A stretch of 64,000 nucleotides of DNA from Candidatus Woesearchaeota archaeon (GCA_028818155.1 JAPPOH010000014.1:201042-265041), one strand, 5' to 3'; shown: positions 50,304 to 58,061, counted from the first letter of the stretch. Notes: generated from the sequence alone by a model not told the origin. A program made the numbers and translations.

Positions 50304-51524
50304 ATGCAGGCAGTCATTCTCTGTGGTGGTCTCGGAACCAGGCTCAAAGAGTTAACGAAAGAAACCCCGAAGCCCATGCTTCCCGTAGCGGGCAAGCCAC
50401 TCTTACAACACACGATTGAACATCTCAAGCGGCATGGCATCACAAAGGTAACACTCTGTGCAGGCTACAAAGCTGAAGTCGTCAAGGAATTCTTCTCAGG
50501 AGATTTCGGCATCCCTGTTGAAGTCATCGCAGAAGACACACCACTCGGCACTGCCGGCGCGCTAAAAAATGTGCAAAACCTCGATGACACATTCCTCCTC
50601 CTCTACGGCGATGTCTTCATCGACGTGAACATCACAGCATTAGTAGAAAACCACGAGAAACACTCGCCACTCGCAACGATCCTCACAGGACCAAGCACAC
50701 ACCCCTGGGATTCTGACTTGATAGAGGCAAAGGAGAACATCATCACAAAGTTCGTGCACGGACTGGACGTCCCAAGAGAGAACATCGGCAACAAATCCGT
50801 CTATGTCCTCAACAAAAACATCCTCACGTACACCCCAGAAGGGAAGGCAGATTTAATCACAGACGTCTTTCCCAAGGCAGTGGAAAAAGAAACACTGAGA
50901 ATCTACCACACGGACGAGTTCGTCCGAGACATGGGCACGCCAGAACGCTTCGCCATCGTCGAACAATACCTGAAGAACAAAGCGGAAGACAAGGCGCCAG
51001 GACCGATCACATGCGTCTTCCTCGACAGGGATGGCGTCCTGAATAAACATGTAGGATACGTCGACAAACTCGAGCAACTCGAAATCCTTTCTGGCGTGCC
51101 AGAAGCAATACAACTCTTCCACGAGCACAACATACAGACCATCGTCATCACCAACCAGCCAGTCCTTGCAAGAGGTATGTGCACAGAACAAACACTCCAA
51201 AAAATCCACGAGAAACTCAAAAAAGAAACAGGAGTAGAAACGATCCATTACTGTCCACACCACCCAGAAACACAATGGGGGGAAGGCGTCAAAGAACTCA
51301 GAAGAGGCTGTGACTGTCGAAAACCGAGGCCTGGACTCATCTATAGAGCGAAAGAGAAGCACAACCTCCAACTCAAGAACTGCGTCATGATCGGCGACAC
51401 AGAGAGAGACGTCCAAGCAGGGAAGAACGCAGGGATCAGAACGATCGCAATCGGAACTGATAAAAACGGGGCGGATGCACTCTATCCAAACCTCTTAGAG
51501 GCGGCAAAGAGTATCACACAATGA
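50304..51524 (+). CDS. Fusion: heptose-1-P guanylyltransferase (HddC-like) + heptose-1,7-bisphosphatase (GmhB-like)
   Basis: The protein is 406 aa. ATG 50304 fits TATA TTTTTTAAAG (50274-50283) with 26-nt spacing (ATG 50292 is also in frame). Residues 1-235 are a sugar-nucleotidyltransferase: AVILCGGLGTRLKELTKETPKP-type loop, LLYGDVFIDVNI metal site. Residues 245-406 are a HAD phosphatase: VFLDRDGVLNKHVGYV, VITNQPVLARG, the CPHHPE and GCDCRKPRPGLI cysteine/His zinc site, and MIGDTERDVQAGKNAG. So one chain should dephosphorylate heptose 1,7-bisphosphate and activate the 1-phosphate to GDP-heptose. It leads a four-gene operon with hddA, gmhA and an epimerase. Confidence 0.9.
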   Translation: MQAVILCGGLGTRLKELTKETPKPMLPVAGKPLLQHTIEHLKRHGITKVTLCAGYKAEVVKEFFSGDFGIPVEVIAEDTPLGTAGALKNVQNLDDTFLLLYGDVFIDVNITALVENHEKHSPLATILTGPSTHPWDSDLIEAKENIITKFVHGLDVPRENIGNKSVYVLNKNILTYTPEGKADLITDVFPKAVEKETLRIYHTDEFVRDMGTPERFAIVEQYLKNKAEDKAPGPITCVFLDRDGVLNKHVGYVDKLEQLEILSGVPEAIQLFHEHNIQTIVITNQPVLARGMCTEQTLQKIHEKLKKETGVETIHYCPHHPETQWGEGVKELRRGCDCRKPRPGLIYRAKEKHNLQLKNCVMIGDTERDVQAGKNAGIRTIAIGTDKNGADALYPNLLEAAKSITQ

Positions 51525-52501
51525 TCATCACCAAAACACCATTCAGGATCAGCTTCGCCGGTGGCGGCACTGATCTCGCGGCATTCTACGAGCAAGAATA
51601 CGGCGCCGTCGTCAGCACAACAATTGACAAATTCATGTACATCGCCATCCACAAGTTCTTCGAGAGGAAAATCATGCTCAAGTACTCGAAAACGGAACTG
51701 GTAGATAGCCCAGATGAGATCGAGCATCCGTTAATCAGAGAGTGCATGAACATCGCGAACTTCAACGACTTTGTGGAAATCACAAGCTTCGCAGATATCC
51801 CGAGCAAAGGCTCCGGCTTGGGGAGTTCGAGCAGCTTCTCCGTTGGCATGCTCAAAGCACTCGCGTCCTACCAAGGCAAGAACATCAGTCCCGCGCAGGC
51901 AGCGGAACAAGCGTGCACCGTTGAGATTGAAAAGTTAGGCGATCCTATCGGGAAGCAAGACCAGTACGCCGCTGCGTTCGGCGGCTTCAATTATATCAGG
52001 TTCAACCCTGACGGCTCTGTTTTCGTCGAGCCAATCATCATAAAACCGGAACAGAAAGAAGAAATTAACAAACACCTGCTCATGTTCTACACAGGTATAA
52101 CGAGAAAAGCAACAACTATCCTTGCAGAACAACAGCAAAATACAATCTCAAGCGAAGCAAAGTTCAACAACCTCAAAAAAATGCGCGACCTCGCGAACGA
52201 ACTACGCGTAGAGCTCATGAACGGAAACGTCCACGCAATCGGCGAATTCCTCCACAAAGGCTGGACCTACAAAAAAGACTTAGCGAGCGGCATCTCCAGT
52301 GGAAATATCGACGAGTACTACGAGCAGGCACGACAAGCCGGCGCAGTAGGAGGGAAAATCCTTGGTGCTGGCGGTGGCGGCTTCCTCCTCTTCTGGTGCC
52401 CACCAGAAAAACACGAAGCATTAAAAAAAGCGCTCGGCGACTTAGAACACGTGCCCATACGGCTTGAACCGCAAGGAGCGCACATCATATACACAGGATA
52501 A
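51521..52501 (+). CDS. hddA: D-glycero-alpha-D-manno-heptose 7-phosphate kinase (GHMP)
   Basis: The protein is 326 aa. The GHMP ATP motif SKGSGLGSSSSFSVGMLKAL and the substrate motif ITKTPFRISFAGGGTDLA (residues 3-20) are typical of HddA, as is GDPIGKQDQYAAAFGGFNYI. The C-terminal GHMP motif GGKILGAGGGGFLLFW is present. It phosphorylates the anomeric position of heptose 7-phosphate to give the 1,7-bisphosphate used by the GmhB domain. Its ATG overlaps the stop of the fusion gene (ATGA). Confidence 0.93.
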   Translation: MIITKTPFRISFAGGGTDLAAFYEQEYGAVVSTTIDKFMYIAIHKFFERKIMLKYSKTELVDSPDEIEHPLIRECMNIANFNDFVEITSFADIPSKGSGLGSSSSFSVGMLKALASYQGKNISPAQAAEQACTVEIEKLGDPIGKQDQYAAAFGGFNYIRFNPDGSVFVEPIIIKPEQKEEINKHLLMFYTGITRKATTILAEQQQNTISSEAKFNNLKKMRDLANELRVELMNGNVHAIGEFLHKGWTYKKDLASGISSGNIDEYYEQARQAGAVGGKILGAGGGGFLLFWCPPEKHEALKKALGDLEHVPIRLEPQGAHIIYTG

Positions 52502-52502
52502 G

Positions 52503-53069
52503 ATGAGAAACTACGCACAAGTCTACCTCAACGAGCTGCAAGGCATGCTCAAGAAGATTGACCCACTGGCAGTTGAACGAGTAACAGACATGATCCTCGA
52601 AGCGTACGATAATGAACGGCGCGTCTTCATCATCGGGAACGGCGGCTCCGCCTCAGCAGCGAGCCACATGGCCTGTGACTTAAGCAAGAATACCGTCACA
52701 GAGGGCAAGCCTCGGCTCAAAGTCATTAGTTTAACGGACAACATGGCGCTCTTCTCAGCAATCGCAAACGACTGTGGCTACGAAAACGTCTTTATCGAAC
52801 AAATCAAGAACATTTTCCACAAAGGAGACCTGCTCATCGGCATTTCTGCGAGTGGCAATTCACCCAATGTCGTGAAAGCAATGGAATGGGTGAATGAGAA
52901 TGGCGGCAACACCATCGCAATCGTTGGCTTTACCGGTGGCAAGATGAAGGAATGCGCGACAATCTCCATTTTCCTCGATCACACAGACTACGGACCTGTG
53001 GAAGATGGCCATTTGATCATCAATCACATGATTACGGGCTTCTTGCAAAAGAAGTTTGCTGAAAAATGA
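52503..53069 (+). CDS. gmhA: Sedoheptulose-7-phosphate isomerase
   Basis: The protein is 188 aa from ATG 52503 (1 nt after the hddA stop). It has the SIS domain: RRVFIIGNGGSASAASHMAC (residues about 40-59) and GDLLIGISASGNSPNVVKAM, then EDGHLIINHMITGF with the catalytic His/Glu. It converts sedoheptulose 7-phosphate to D-glycero-D-manno-heptose 7-phosphate, the first step of the pathway. Closely matched to bacterial GmhA, so a horizontal origin is possible. Confidence 0.93.
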   Translation: MRNYAQVYLNELQGMLKKIDPLAVERVTDMILEAYDNERRVFIIGNGGSASAASHMACDLSKNTVTEGKPRLKVISLTDNMALFSAIANDCGYENVFIEQIKNIFHKGDLLIGISASGNSPNVVKAMEWVNENGGNTIAIVGFTGGKMKECATISIFLDHTDYGPVEDGHLIINHMITGFLQKKFAEK

Positions 53070-54019
53070 AGGCGTTCGTGACGGGCGGCGCAGGGTTTAT
53101 CGGCAGTCATATCGTTGATCAACTTGTGAAAGACGGTCATGACGTCACCATCTACGACAATTTCTCGACCGGGAGAGAGCAATTTATTGCTCACTTGGAT
53201 GTTCCCGTTGTCCGCGCTGACGTGCTCGATCTTGAAAAGTTGAAAGAAGCGATGGCAGGCCATGATATTGTGTTCCACTTCCAAGCGAACGCAGATGTGC
53301 GCGGCGGCATAGACAATACACGAGTCGACTTAGAGCAGAATACAATCGCGACGTGGAACGTCCTCGATTGTATGCGAGAACTCGGGATAAAAAAAATCGT
53401 GTTCTCATCCAGCGCGACCGTGTATGGTGAACCGGCTTCGTTCCCAACACCAGAAAACTACTCGCCACTTCAAACATCACTGTATGGCGCATCGAAACTC
53501 TCCTGTGAGGCGATGATCCAAAGCTACTGCGAGTATTACGATATGCAATCCTGGATCTTTCGCTTTGTGAGTTGGATTGGTGAACGGTACACGCATGGTG
53601 TCATCTTCGATTTCATGAAAAAACTAGAGAACAATCCAAAAGAACTTGAGATACTTGGTGATGGCAAGCAAAAGAAATCATATTTAGATGTGAAGGACGG
53701 TGTCGCAGGCATCTTCCACGCTGTAACGCATGCAAAAGAAAAGGTGAACATCTTCAACCTCGGGCATGATGACTGGATGAACGTGCTGGACCTGGCAGAC
53801 ATTGTCATCAAGGAGCTCGGATTAGCAGATGTTTCCTATAACATCCTTGGTGGAGAGCGCGGCTGGAAAGGTGATTCGCCATTCGTACACTTAGATACAA
53901 CAAAGTTGAAAGATCTCGGCTGGAAGCCACAAGTTTCTATCGAACAAGGGATCAAGAACACTGTCGCATATTTACAAGCGAACAAAGATGTGCTCAGCGG
54001 TAGAGACATAGGGAAGTAG
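53066..54019 (+). CDS. NAD-dependent nucleotide-sugar epimerase/dehydratase
   Basis: The protein is 317 aa. It is an extended SDR: GGAGFIGSHIVDQLVKDGHD at the N-terminus (NAD site), VFHFQANADVRGG, the SSSATVYG strand (Ser), YGASKLS (Tyr, Lys) and a substrate region near VSWIGERYTHG. The length and GalE/WbpP-like motifs do not fix the substrate. As the fourth gene after the heptose set (ATGA overlap with gmhA), it may modify GDP-heptose or another NDP-sugar. The last 47 codons have a diverged copy at 56143-56286, marking a rearrangement. Confidence 0.88.
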   Translation: MKAFVTGGAGFIGSHIVDQLVKDGHDVTIYDNFSTGREQFIAHLDVPVVRADVLDLEKLKEAMAGHDIVFHFQANADVRGGIDNTRVDLEQNTIATWNVLDCMRELGIKKIVFSSSATVYGEPASFPTPENYSPLQTSLYGASKLSCEAMIQSYCEYYDMQSWIFRFVSWIGERYTHGVIFDFMKKLENNPKELEILGDGKQKKSYLDVKDGVAGIFHAVTHAKEKVNIFNLGHDDWMNVLDLADIVIKELGLADVSYNILGGERGWKGDSPFVHLDTTKLKDLGWKPQVSIEQGIKNTVAYLQANKDVLSGRDIGK

Positions 54020-54147
54020 CTACCGTAATAATTCGAAAAACTGTTTTCTCGTTAATCCTGCCTGGCGGATAATTGCTTCTACATCATAGTCAAGTTTCCG
54101 CAAAGCTTTTACTACCTTTTTTCCAGAAATAAGGGGAGTTTAGACAT
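54020..54147 (-). pseudogene. hicA: HicA toxin remnant (frameshift in a C-run)
   Basis: ATG 54147 overlaps the hicB stop and reads MSKLP. It then shifts: only if a C is added to the run CTCCCC does the frame continue LISGKKVVKALRKLDYDVEA to FFELLR-stop. The SGKKVVKALRKL part is the HicA N-terminal signature. The expected G-S-H catalytic segment is missing, and the total would be only 42 aa versus about 60-70 for HicA. It is probably dead. Confidence 0.7.
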
Positions 54148-54352
54148 TGATTTCAATGATATCTTCAGTGATTGCTGGTGGAATTGGTTCGTCGTGTTTC
54201 TTCAAGCTTTCGATATAACCAACGATTGCATCATTGATGTTTGCCACTGCTTCTTCTCTCGATTTTCCTTGTGAAACACAGCCAGGAAGCGAAGGACACT
54301 CAACAACGAACATGCCATCCTCATCTTCTTCTATAACGATTCTATATTTCAT
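54140..54352 (-). CDS. hicB: HicB antitoxin
   Basis: The protein is 70 aa with the HicB fold: MKYRIVIEEDEDGMFVVECP, then SLPGCVSQGKSREEAVANIN and DAIVGYIESLKKHDEPIP. TATA GTTTAAATAAG (54376-54386) is centred 28 nt before the ATG, fitting a leaderless start. It neutralises the HicA RNase in normal pairs, but HicA here is broken. A truncated homologue lies at 11116-11216. It lies between the epimerase gene and the winged-helix/GATase pair. Confidence 0.88.
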   Translation of the reverse strand: MKYRIVIEEDEDGMFVVECPSLPGCVSQGKSREEAVANINDAIVGYIESLKKHDEPIPPAITEDIIEINV

Positions 54353-54528
54353 ATGATTACTATGTGTAGCGACTTATTTAAACCTTCTGTAGGGGTAGCT
54401 TCATCTCGACGTACACTCTATGTACAAATAAAAGCAAGTAACTCCAACGATTCTTGTAGAAGGATTTATATATCACATACACTATCGAAAGAAAATGCAA
54501 TCGAGGGAACAAGAAGGTTTGCACGACC

Positions 54529-54819
54529 GTGCTGGTCGTTTTTGTACTGCTCCACGATAGTCTGCAATGTTTTGCTCGCGAATACTTAACGAAGAAACAA
54601 AAAATCCTTCTTGGAATGCTGCTCGAGAGAAAGTTCTCCTCTGTGACGAGAGGGATCACTGTTCTTGCAAAAGAAACGACAAGCCCACACTCCTCGCTCT
54701 GGTATAACCTTGCGCGACTCAGGAAAGTCGGTCTTGTAGAACAGACAACACTACACGTAACGCCCGTTGGCGAAGTACTTATCCGGAGGTTGTACGATGA
54801 ACATTCTCGTTGTCAATAA
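54529..54819 (+). CDS. Winged-helix DNA-binding protein (start uncertain)
   Basis: The frame is 96 aa from GTG 54529. From TKKQKILLGMLLERKFSSVT, through TSPHSSLWYNLARLRKVGLV, to TTLHVTPVGEVLIRRLYDEH it looks like a winged helix with an RNA- or DNA-binding wing. A TATA-like ATTTATATATC (54464-54474) sits about 20 nt before ATG 54495. From ATG 54495 the frame reads 21 codons and stops, then differs by +1 from the main frame. So either the gene starts at GTG 54529 or it has a frameshift. It overlaps the GATase gene by 23 bp, which follows GGAGGT. Confidence 0.55.
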   Translation: MLVVFVLLHDSLQCFAREYLTKKQKILLGMLLERKFSSVTRGITVLAKETTSPHSSLWYNLARLRKVGLVEQTTLHVTPVGEVLIRRLYDEHSRCQ

Positions 54820-55393
54820 CGGTGAGCCTGGCGAGCAGAACAGTTATGAGAATCTTATGGCGCTGCCACACACGAAAGGCGTTAGGCCAGAAGAACTTCC
54901 TCGGTGGGCGCATACAGCTGATGTATTCCTCCTTTCTGGTGGTCCAGGCAATGTGAATGATACTGATGTGCAGAGAAGGTTAGGTGATCAAGCGGAAATC
55001 GTCCATCAAATAGGCAAGCTAGCGCTTGGTGCTTGCCTCGGGAGCCAAAGAGCAGCATTACACTATGGCGGCACTGTCGAATATATCGGGTTAGAGCGGG
55101 GTGTGCATGAGGTTGAGGTGCTCAGGCAGCATGGCGTCGTACAGCCAGTAAATGGCAATCGCTTAGCAACGTATAAAGATCACGAGTTCGCATCACAAGG
55201 CATACCTGGGTCTACTGTACTTGCACGAAGAGGTGGACGCGTCGAAGCGTTTCAGCGCGGACATGTTCTTGGCGTGCAATACCATCCAGAACACCCTGAA
55301 GCTATCAAGAACGGCGATCGAACGCTCGAGAATTTCCTCGCGTATGCGAGTAGAGTACTTGGAAAACCTCTTCCTGGACGCGTGCTTCAATAG
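54797..55393 (+). CDS. Class I glutamine amidotransferase-like protein
   Basis: The protein is 198 aa from ATG 54797, which follows GGAGGTTGTACG. The nucleophile elbow LGACLGSQ lies near residue 80, the FLLSGGPGN oxyanion-type loop near residue 49, and the catalytic His/Glu in GVQYHPEHPE near residue 164. The standard TrpG/GuaA-type domain releases ammonia from glutamine for a partner synthase. None is adjacent, so its partner is unknown. It may also be a stand-alone hydrolase of a gamma-glutamyl compound. It lies inside the block bounded by the two epimerase 3' ends. Confidence 0.8.
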   Translation: MNILVVNNGEPGEQNSYENLMALPHTKGVRPEELPRWAHTADVFLLSGGPGNVNDTDVQRRLGDQAEIVHQIGKLALGACLGSQRAALHYGGTVEYIGLERGVHEVEVLRQHGVVQPVNGNRLATYKDHEFASQGIPGSTVLARRGGRVEAFQRGHVLGVQYHPEHPEAIKNGDRTLENFLAYASRVLGKPLPGRVLQ

Positions 55394-55651
55394 TTCATTT
55401 ATTTTTCTGAAGGTATTCAACAGAAGGACTTTCCTGAGTGTATAAACCACCTGCAATTCTCTCCCAACCAAGCATGGGATCTCTTTCTTCCCTCACAGGT
55501 TCTCTCGAAGTTGTTAGTACGTTCTGCAAAAGACGTTGCTCTCGTGGAGATGGCCCCCTATGCTTTACCATGAAAGTAGTGTGCACATGCTAGCTATAAA
55601 TGTTTCGCAGTGAGAATGTCAATGGAGAAAAATTATGCGAGGAAGGTTACG

Positions 55652-56074
55652 TTAGTACCATCGTAGCCCAACGCCAGGAATATACAGTGCATCTCTAAAC
55701 CATTCTTCTCTTTGAAGATGAGCGACAAAAGGAATATCTTCGGCTGCGAACTGATCGAGGATACTCGTAAGAAACCCATGAGAAGATGCATCAACAACTC
55801 CTGTGCATGACTGTAGATCAAGTCCTAATTTACGAGATTCTCTCTTCAACAGCTGAACTATGTGTGGAATACTCACAGCCATCTCCTCATTTGGAACTGC
55901 GTGTGCGAACAGCGCCTCGTCTCCGTAGTCTAGTGCAACGGGACAACATCTATAGAAATTTCTTGAATAGAGTGGCTTGTCCTTACTGTGTTCCACCTTC
56001 CCGGAGGAAACCTGAATACGTTCCCTAGTATTCTGCACAGCATCTCGATCATACTTTATTGTTAACGTGGACAT
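55652..56074 (-). CDS. Hypothetical protein, possibly CheD-like (paralogue of 56288-56815)
   Basis: The protein is 140 aa. A cysteine-then-strand pattern (RCCPVALDYGDEALFAHAVP) and a tail (GLDLQSCTGVVDASSHGFLT) align with the neighbour at 56288 (NCSLLAVDFGDAAILAHIYG and GRDLTTGTGLLNVRDM). CheD deamidases have a Cys, a His in an AH-x-x-x-P stretch and a Thr, which is loosely similar. I do not trust the family assignment. In the 258 bp between it and the GATase gene I see nothing coding. Confidence 0.55.
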   Translation of the reverse strand: MSTLTIKYDRDAVQNTRERIQVSSGKVEHSKDKPLYSRNFYRCCPVALDYGDEALFAHAVPNEEMAVSIPHIVQLLKRESRKLGLDLQSCTGVVDASSHGFLTSILDQFAAEDIPFVAHLQREEWFRDALYIPGVGLRWY

Positions 56075-56118
56075 AGAACATTAGTGTAGTAGCGTTCTTC
56101 TTAAAATTATTTCGTCGA

Positions 56119-56135
56119 GAATCATAAAGAAAAAA
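56119..56135. repeat. 17-nt direct repeat, left copy
   Basis: GAATCATAAAGAAAAAA occurs here and at 56809-56825, flanking the epimerase 3' fragment and the hypothetical gene at 56288. It is A-rich, so the significance of the match is limited to the first 11 bases. Confidence 0.5.
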
Positions 56136-56142
56136 AGGAAAC

Positions 56143-56286
56143 GCGCCATTCGTACACCTGGACACAACCAAGCTGAAAACGCTTGGATGGAAACCACCTG
56201 TTTCCATCGAACAAGGCATCAAGAACACCGTAAACTACCTCAACGAGCACACAGACGTTCTCGCTGGCAGAGAAATCAGAAAATAG
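56143..56286 (+). pseudogene. 3'-end fragment of a second epimerase gene
   Basis: 47 codons plus stop read APFVHLDTTKLKTLGWKPPV, then SIEQGIKNTVNYLNEHTDVL and AGREIRK. They match the end of the 53066-54019 epimerase (PFVHLDTTKLKDLGWKPQVS to DIGK) at about three of four residues. There is no start and no rest of the gene upstream. It lies 2267 bp after the intact gene end, at the right end of the accessory block. Confidence 0.88.
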
Positions 56287-56287
56287 T

Positions 56288-56815
56288 CTAGAGATTTGCC
56301 ATTGTTTTCACGAATGCTTCCCATGTAGGATCAGGATTATCTTGAGAGAAGACGTGCATTCCTTCTCCAGGCACATGAATCCCATGTCGTGCCCATGTCG
56401 TGACTGTGACCTGTAACAACATCCCATCAAGTTCTTTCATGAGTAGTCGTTTCCTTCTCATGTCTCGCACGTTGAGTAAACCAGTACCTGTAGTGAGATC
56501 TCTACCATAGTTCTCTGCTGTTTCTTGGATCATCCCTGCGACGGTGTTGATGTATGCTTCTGGATTACTTGGGTGCGCGGTGCTGCCATAAATATGTGCG
56601 AGAATAGCAGCGTCGCCAAAATCAACTGCAAGGAGTGAACAATTCAATGCACCAATTGTAGCGAGTGGACTTTCACTGTAAACAACAGCACCCCAATCAA
56701 CATATGTTGCGGCGTACGGATCAGGCACTGCATGCTCCAGTTGATTGCATGGCACTACGGATGGGTACACGAATTTCGGTGTGACCGGCATGTACACGTG
56801 GTGAGAAGGAATCAT
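56288..56815 (-). CDS. Hypothetical protein, possibly CheD-like
   Basis: The protein is 175 aa from ATG 56815. Similar to the 55652-56074 protein in the central Cys-strand-His block (LNCSLLAVDFGDAAILAHIY) and in the YGRDLTTGTGLLNVRDM segment. It has a C-terminal Gly/His/Pro motif (RHGIHVPGEGMHVF) that is like IPGVGLRW in the other. The family is unknown; the CheD resemblance is only a suggestion. It is convergent with the epimerase fragment, and its start codon lies inside the 17-nt repeat at 56809. Confidence 0.5.
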   Translation of the reverse strand: MIPSHHVYMPVTPKFVYPSVVPCNQLEHAVPDPYAATYVDWGAVVYSESPLATIGALNCSLLAVDFGDAAILAHIYGSTAHPSNPEAYINTVAGMIQETAENYGRDLTTGTGLLNVRDMRRKRLLMKELDGMLLQVTVTTWARHGIHVPGEGMHVFSQDNPDPTWEAFVKTMANL

Positions 56816-56825
56816 AAAGAAAAAA
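56809..56825. repeat. 17-nt direct repeat, right copy
   Basis: Second copy of GAATCATAAAGAAAAAA, in the T-rich (minus-strand) tail following the Ig-like protein gene. Confidence 0.5.
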
Positions 56826-56839
56826 GAAAAAGAAAAAAA
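56816..56839 (-). terminator. U-rich terminator of the secreted Ig-like protein gene
   Basis: Directly after the stop codon of the 56840-57871 gene the minus strand reads T-runs (TTTTTTTCTTTTTCTTTTTT). This is a classical archaeal oligo-U terminator. Confidence 0.7.
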
Positions 56840-57871
56840 TTAGCCACGTGTGACCATTGCTGTGATCATTGGCGCGCGGTTCTTATCCTTGACACGAACG
56901 TTGATCGTATCGTGGACTTCGTCGCCTTCTTCGTCAACACAGCTGACACCAACACTGTAATCACCAGCATCGTCGTAGTCTGTCATCCATTCGCCGGAGA
57001 GCATATCACCGCTGAATGCGACAACAACTTTACCGCCGTCTGGGTCGCTACATGATGGGCTCAAGACAACGTTCTGACCTTCAGTCACCGTCACATCGCT
57101 TACGCGGAGAGATGGTTTCCTGTTGTAGTCGTTCACAGTGATCTTGACAGATTCTGTGTCAGAGTCTGTGCCGTCTGAGCACTTTACGACAACTGTGTAG
57201 ACACCGTCATCGTTGTAGTTTGGCATCCACGTATCGGACTTCATGTGGCCTGAGTACGTGATCTTCACCTTGTCGCCGTCTTCGTCAGTACACTTTGGCT
57301 CAAGCTTCACGAGCTCGCCTTCGTTTACTTCGACATCGTCAACAGTGAGGACTGGTTTCTCGTTGCCTTCAAGAATGTTGAAGCACACGACATCTTTGTC
57401 ATCGTACTCGCCATCGCTGACAACGACTTCGACAACATAGTTACCTGCATCGCCACGTGCAGTTTGCCATTCTTTTTCTTCGTTAAATGGCTTACCGACA
57501 GTGTACACAAGCTTGCCAGCTGGACCAACGTCCTTGTCTGGGTCAGTTGCATCGTAATTCAAGACAATCAAGTCGCCTTCTGTGAATTCTGCACAGTTTG
57601 TTGGCTCAGGTGTTGCTTCTTCTTGTTTATTGAAGCCTTCCCTGGAGCACTCTACTGGGTTAATCTCCTTGAAGATGTTTCCCCTCTTGTCATCGCAGTT
57701 GTTTGGATGAACAAAGCAGTGTGCGGAGCCCTTCGGAGCGTTGTAGTAGTACACACACTCGTCCAAGAGCGGGTTGTATCGAACGTGCTCAAGAACAGCG
57801 AATGTAGGGACAGCTACAGCAACCATAGTGATGACCGCCATAGCCATAAAGAGTAGATTTTTTACTTTCAT
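56840..57871 (-). CDS. Secreted Ig-like/cadherin-like repeat protein (candidate surface coat)
   Basis: The protein is 343 aa. It has a signal peptide MKVKNLLFMAMAVITMVAVA to about residue 25, then a Cys-rich region (CVYYYNAPKGSAHC, then NCDDKRG) and three acidic, tandem Ig/cadherin-like domains with Y-x-V-x-V-x-V-S-D-G and C-T/S-D-x-D-G repeats (KCTDEDGDKV, SCSDPDGGKV). Each domain of about 80 residues probably has a disulfide. It has the strongest translation signals in the area (GGGGG near 57880, TATA CTTTTTAAACC at 57921-57931, T-run terminator), suggesting high expression, as for a coat or S-layer-associated protein. No sequon-rich stalk is present. Confidence 0.8.
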   Translation of the reverse strand: MKVKNLLFMAMAVITMVAVAVPTFAVLEHVRYNPLLDECVYYYNAPKGSAHCFVHPNNCDDKRGNIFKEINPVECSREGFNKQEEATPEPTNCAEFTEGDLIVLNYDATDPDKDVGPAGKLVYTVGKPFNEEKEWQTARGDAGNYVVEVVVSDGEYDDKDVVCFNILEGNEKPVLTVDDVEVNEGELVKLEPKCTDEDGDKVKITYSGHMKSDTWMPNYNDDGVYTVVVKCSDGTDSDTESVKITVNDYNRKPSLRVSDVTVTEGQNVVLSPSCSDPDGGKVVVAFSGDMLSGEWMTDYDDAGDYSVGVSCVDEEGDEVHDTINVRVKDKNRAPMITAMVTRG

Positions 57872-57879
57872 ATGGAACC

Positions 57880-57931
57880 CCCTGTTACATAATGTATCTA
57901 TGTGGGAGTGACTACTGGTTTAAAAAGCTTG
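57880..57931 (-). promoter_or_regulatory. Strong promoter and ribosome site of the Ig-like protein gene
   Basis: On the minus strand CTTTTTAAACC (57921-57931) is a good TATA box, and AGGGGG lies about 7 nt before ATG 57871. The transcript probably has a 20-30 nt leader. The 130 bp further upstream (to 58030) show no gene in either strand. Confidence 0.55.
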
Positions 57932-58061
57932 TGGAAGGTGTTCGACGAGGAGCAGTTCTCGATGCCCACGTTTCGCTGAAGCGTACAAGCATGCGCGACC
58001 AGAACTTCCCCCTATCGAGCACGACCACAATCTTTTTATCTAGATGGGCCACCTGTAGAGG

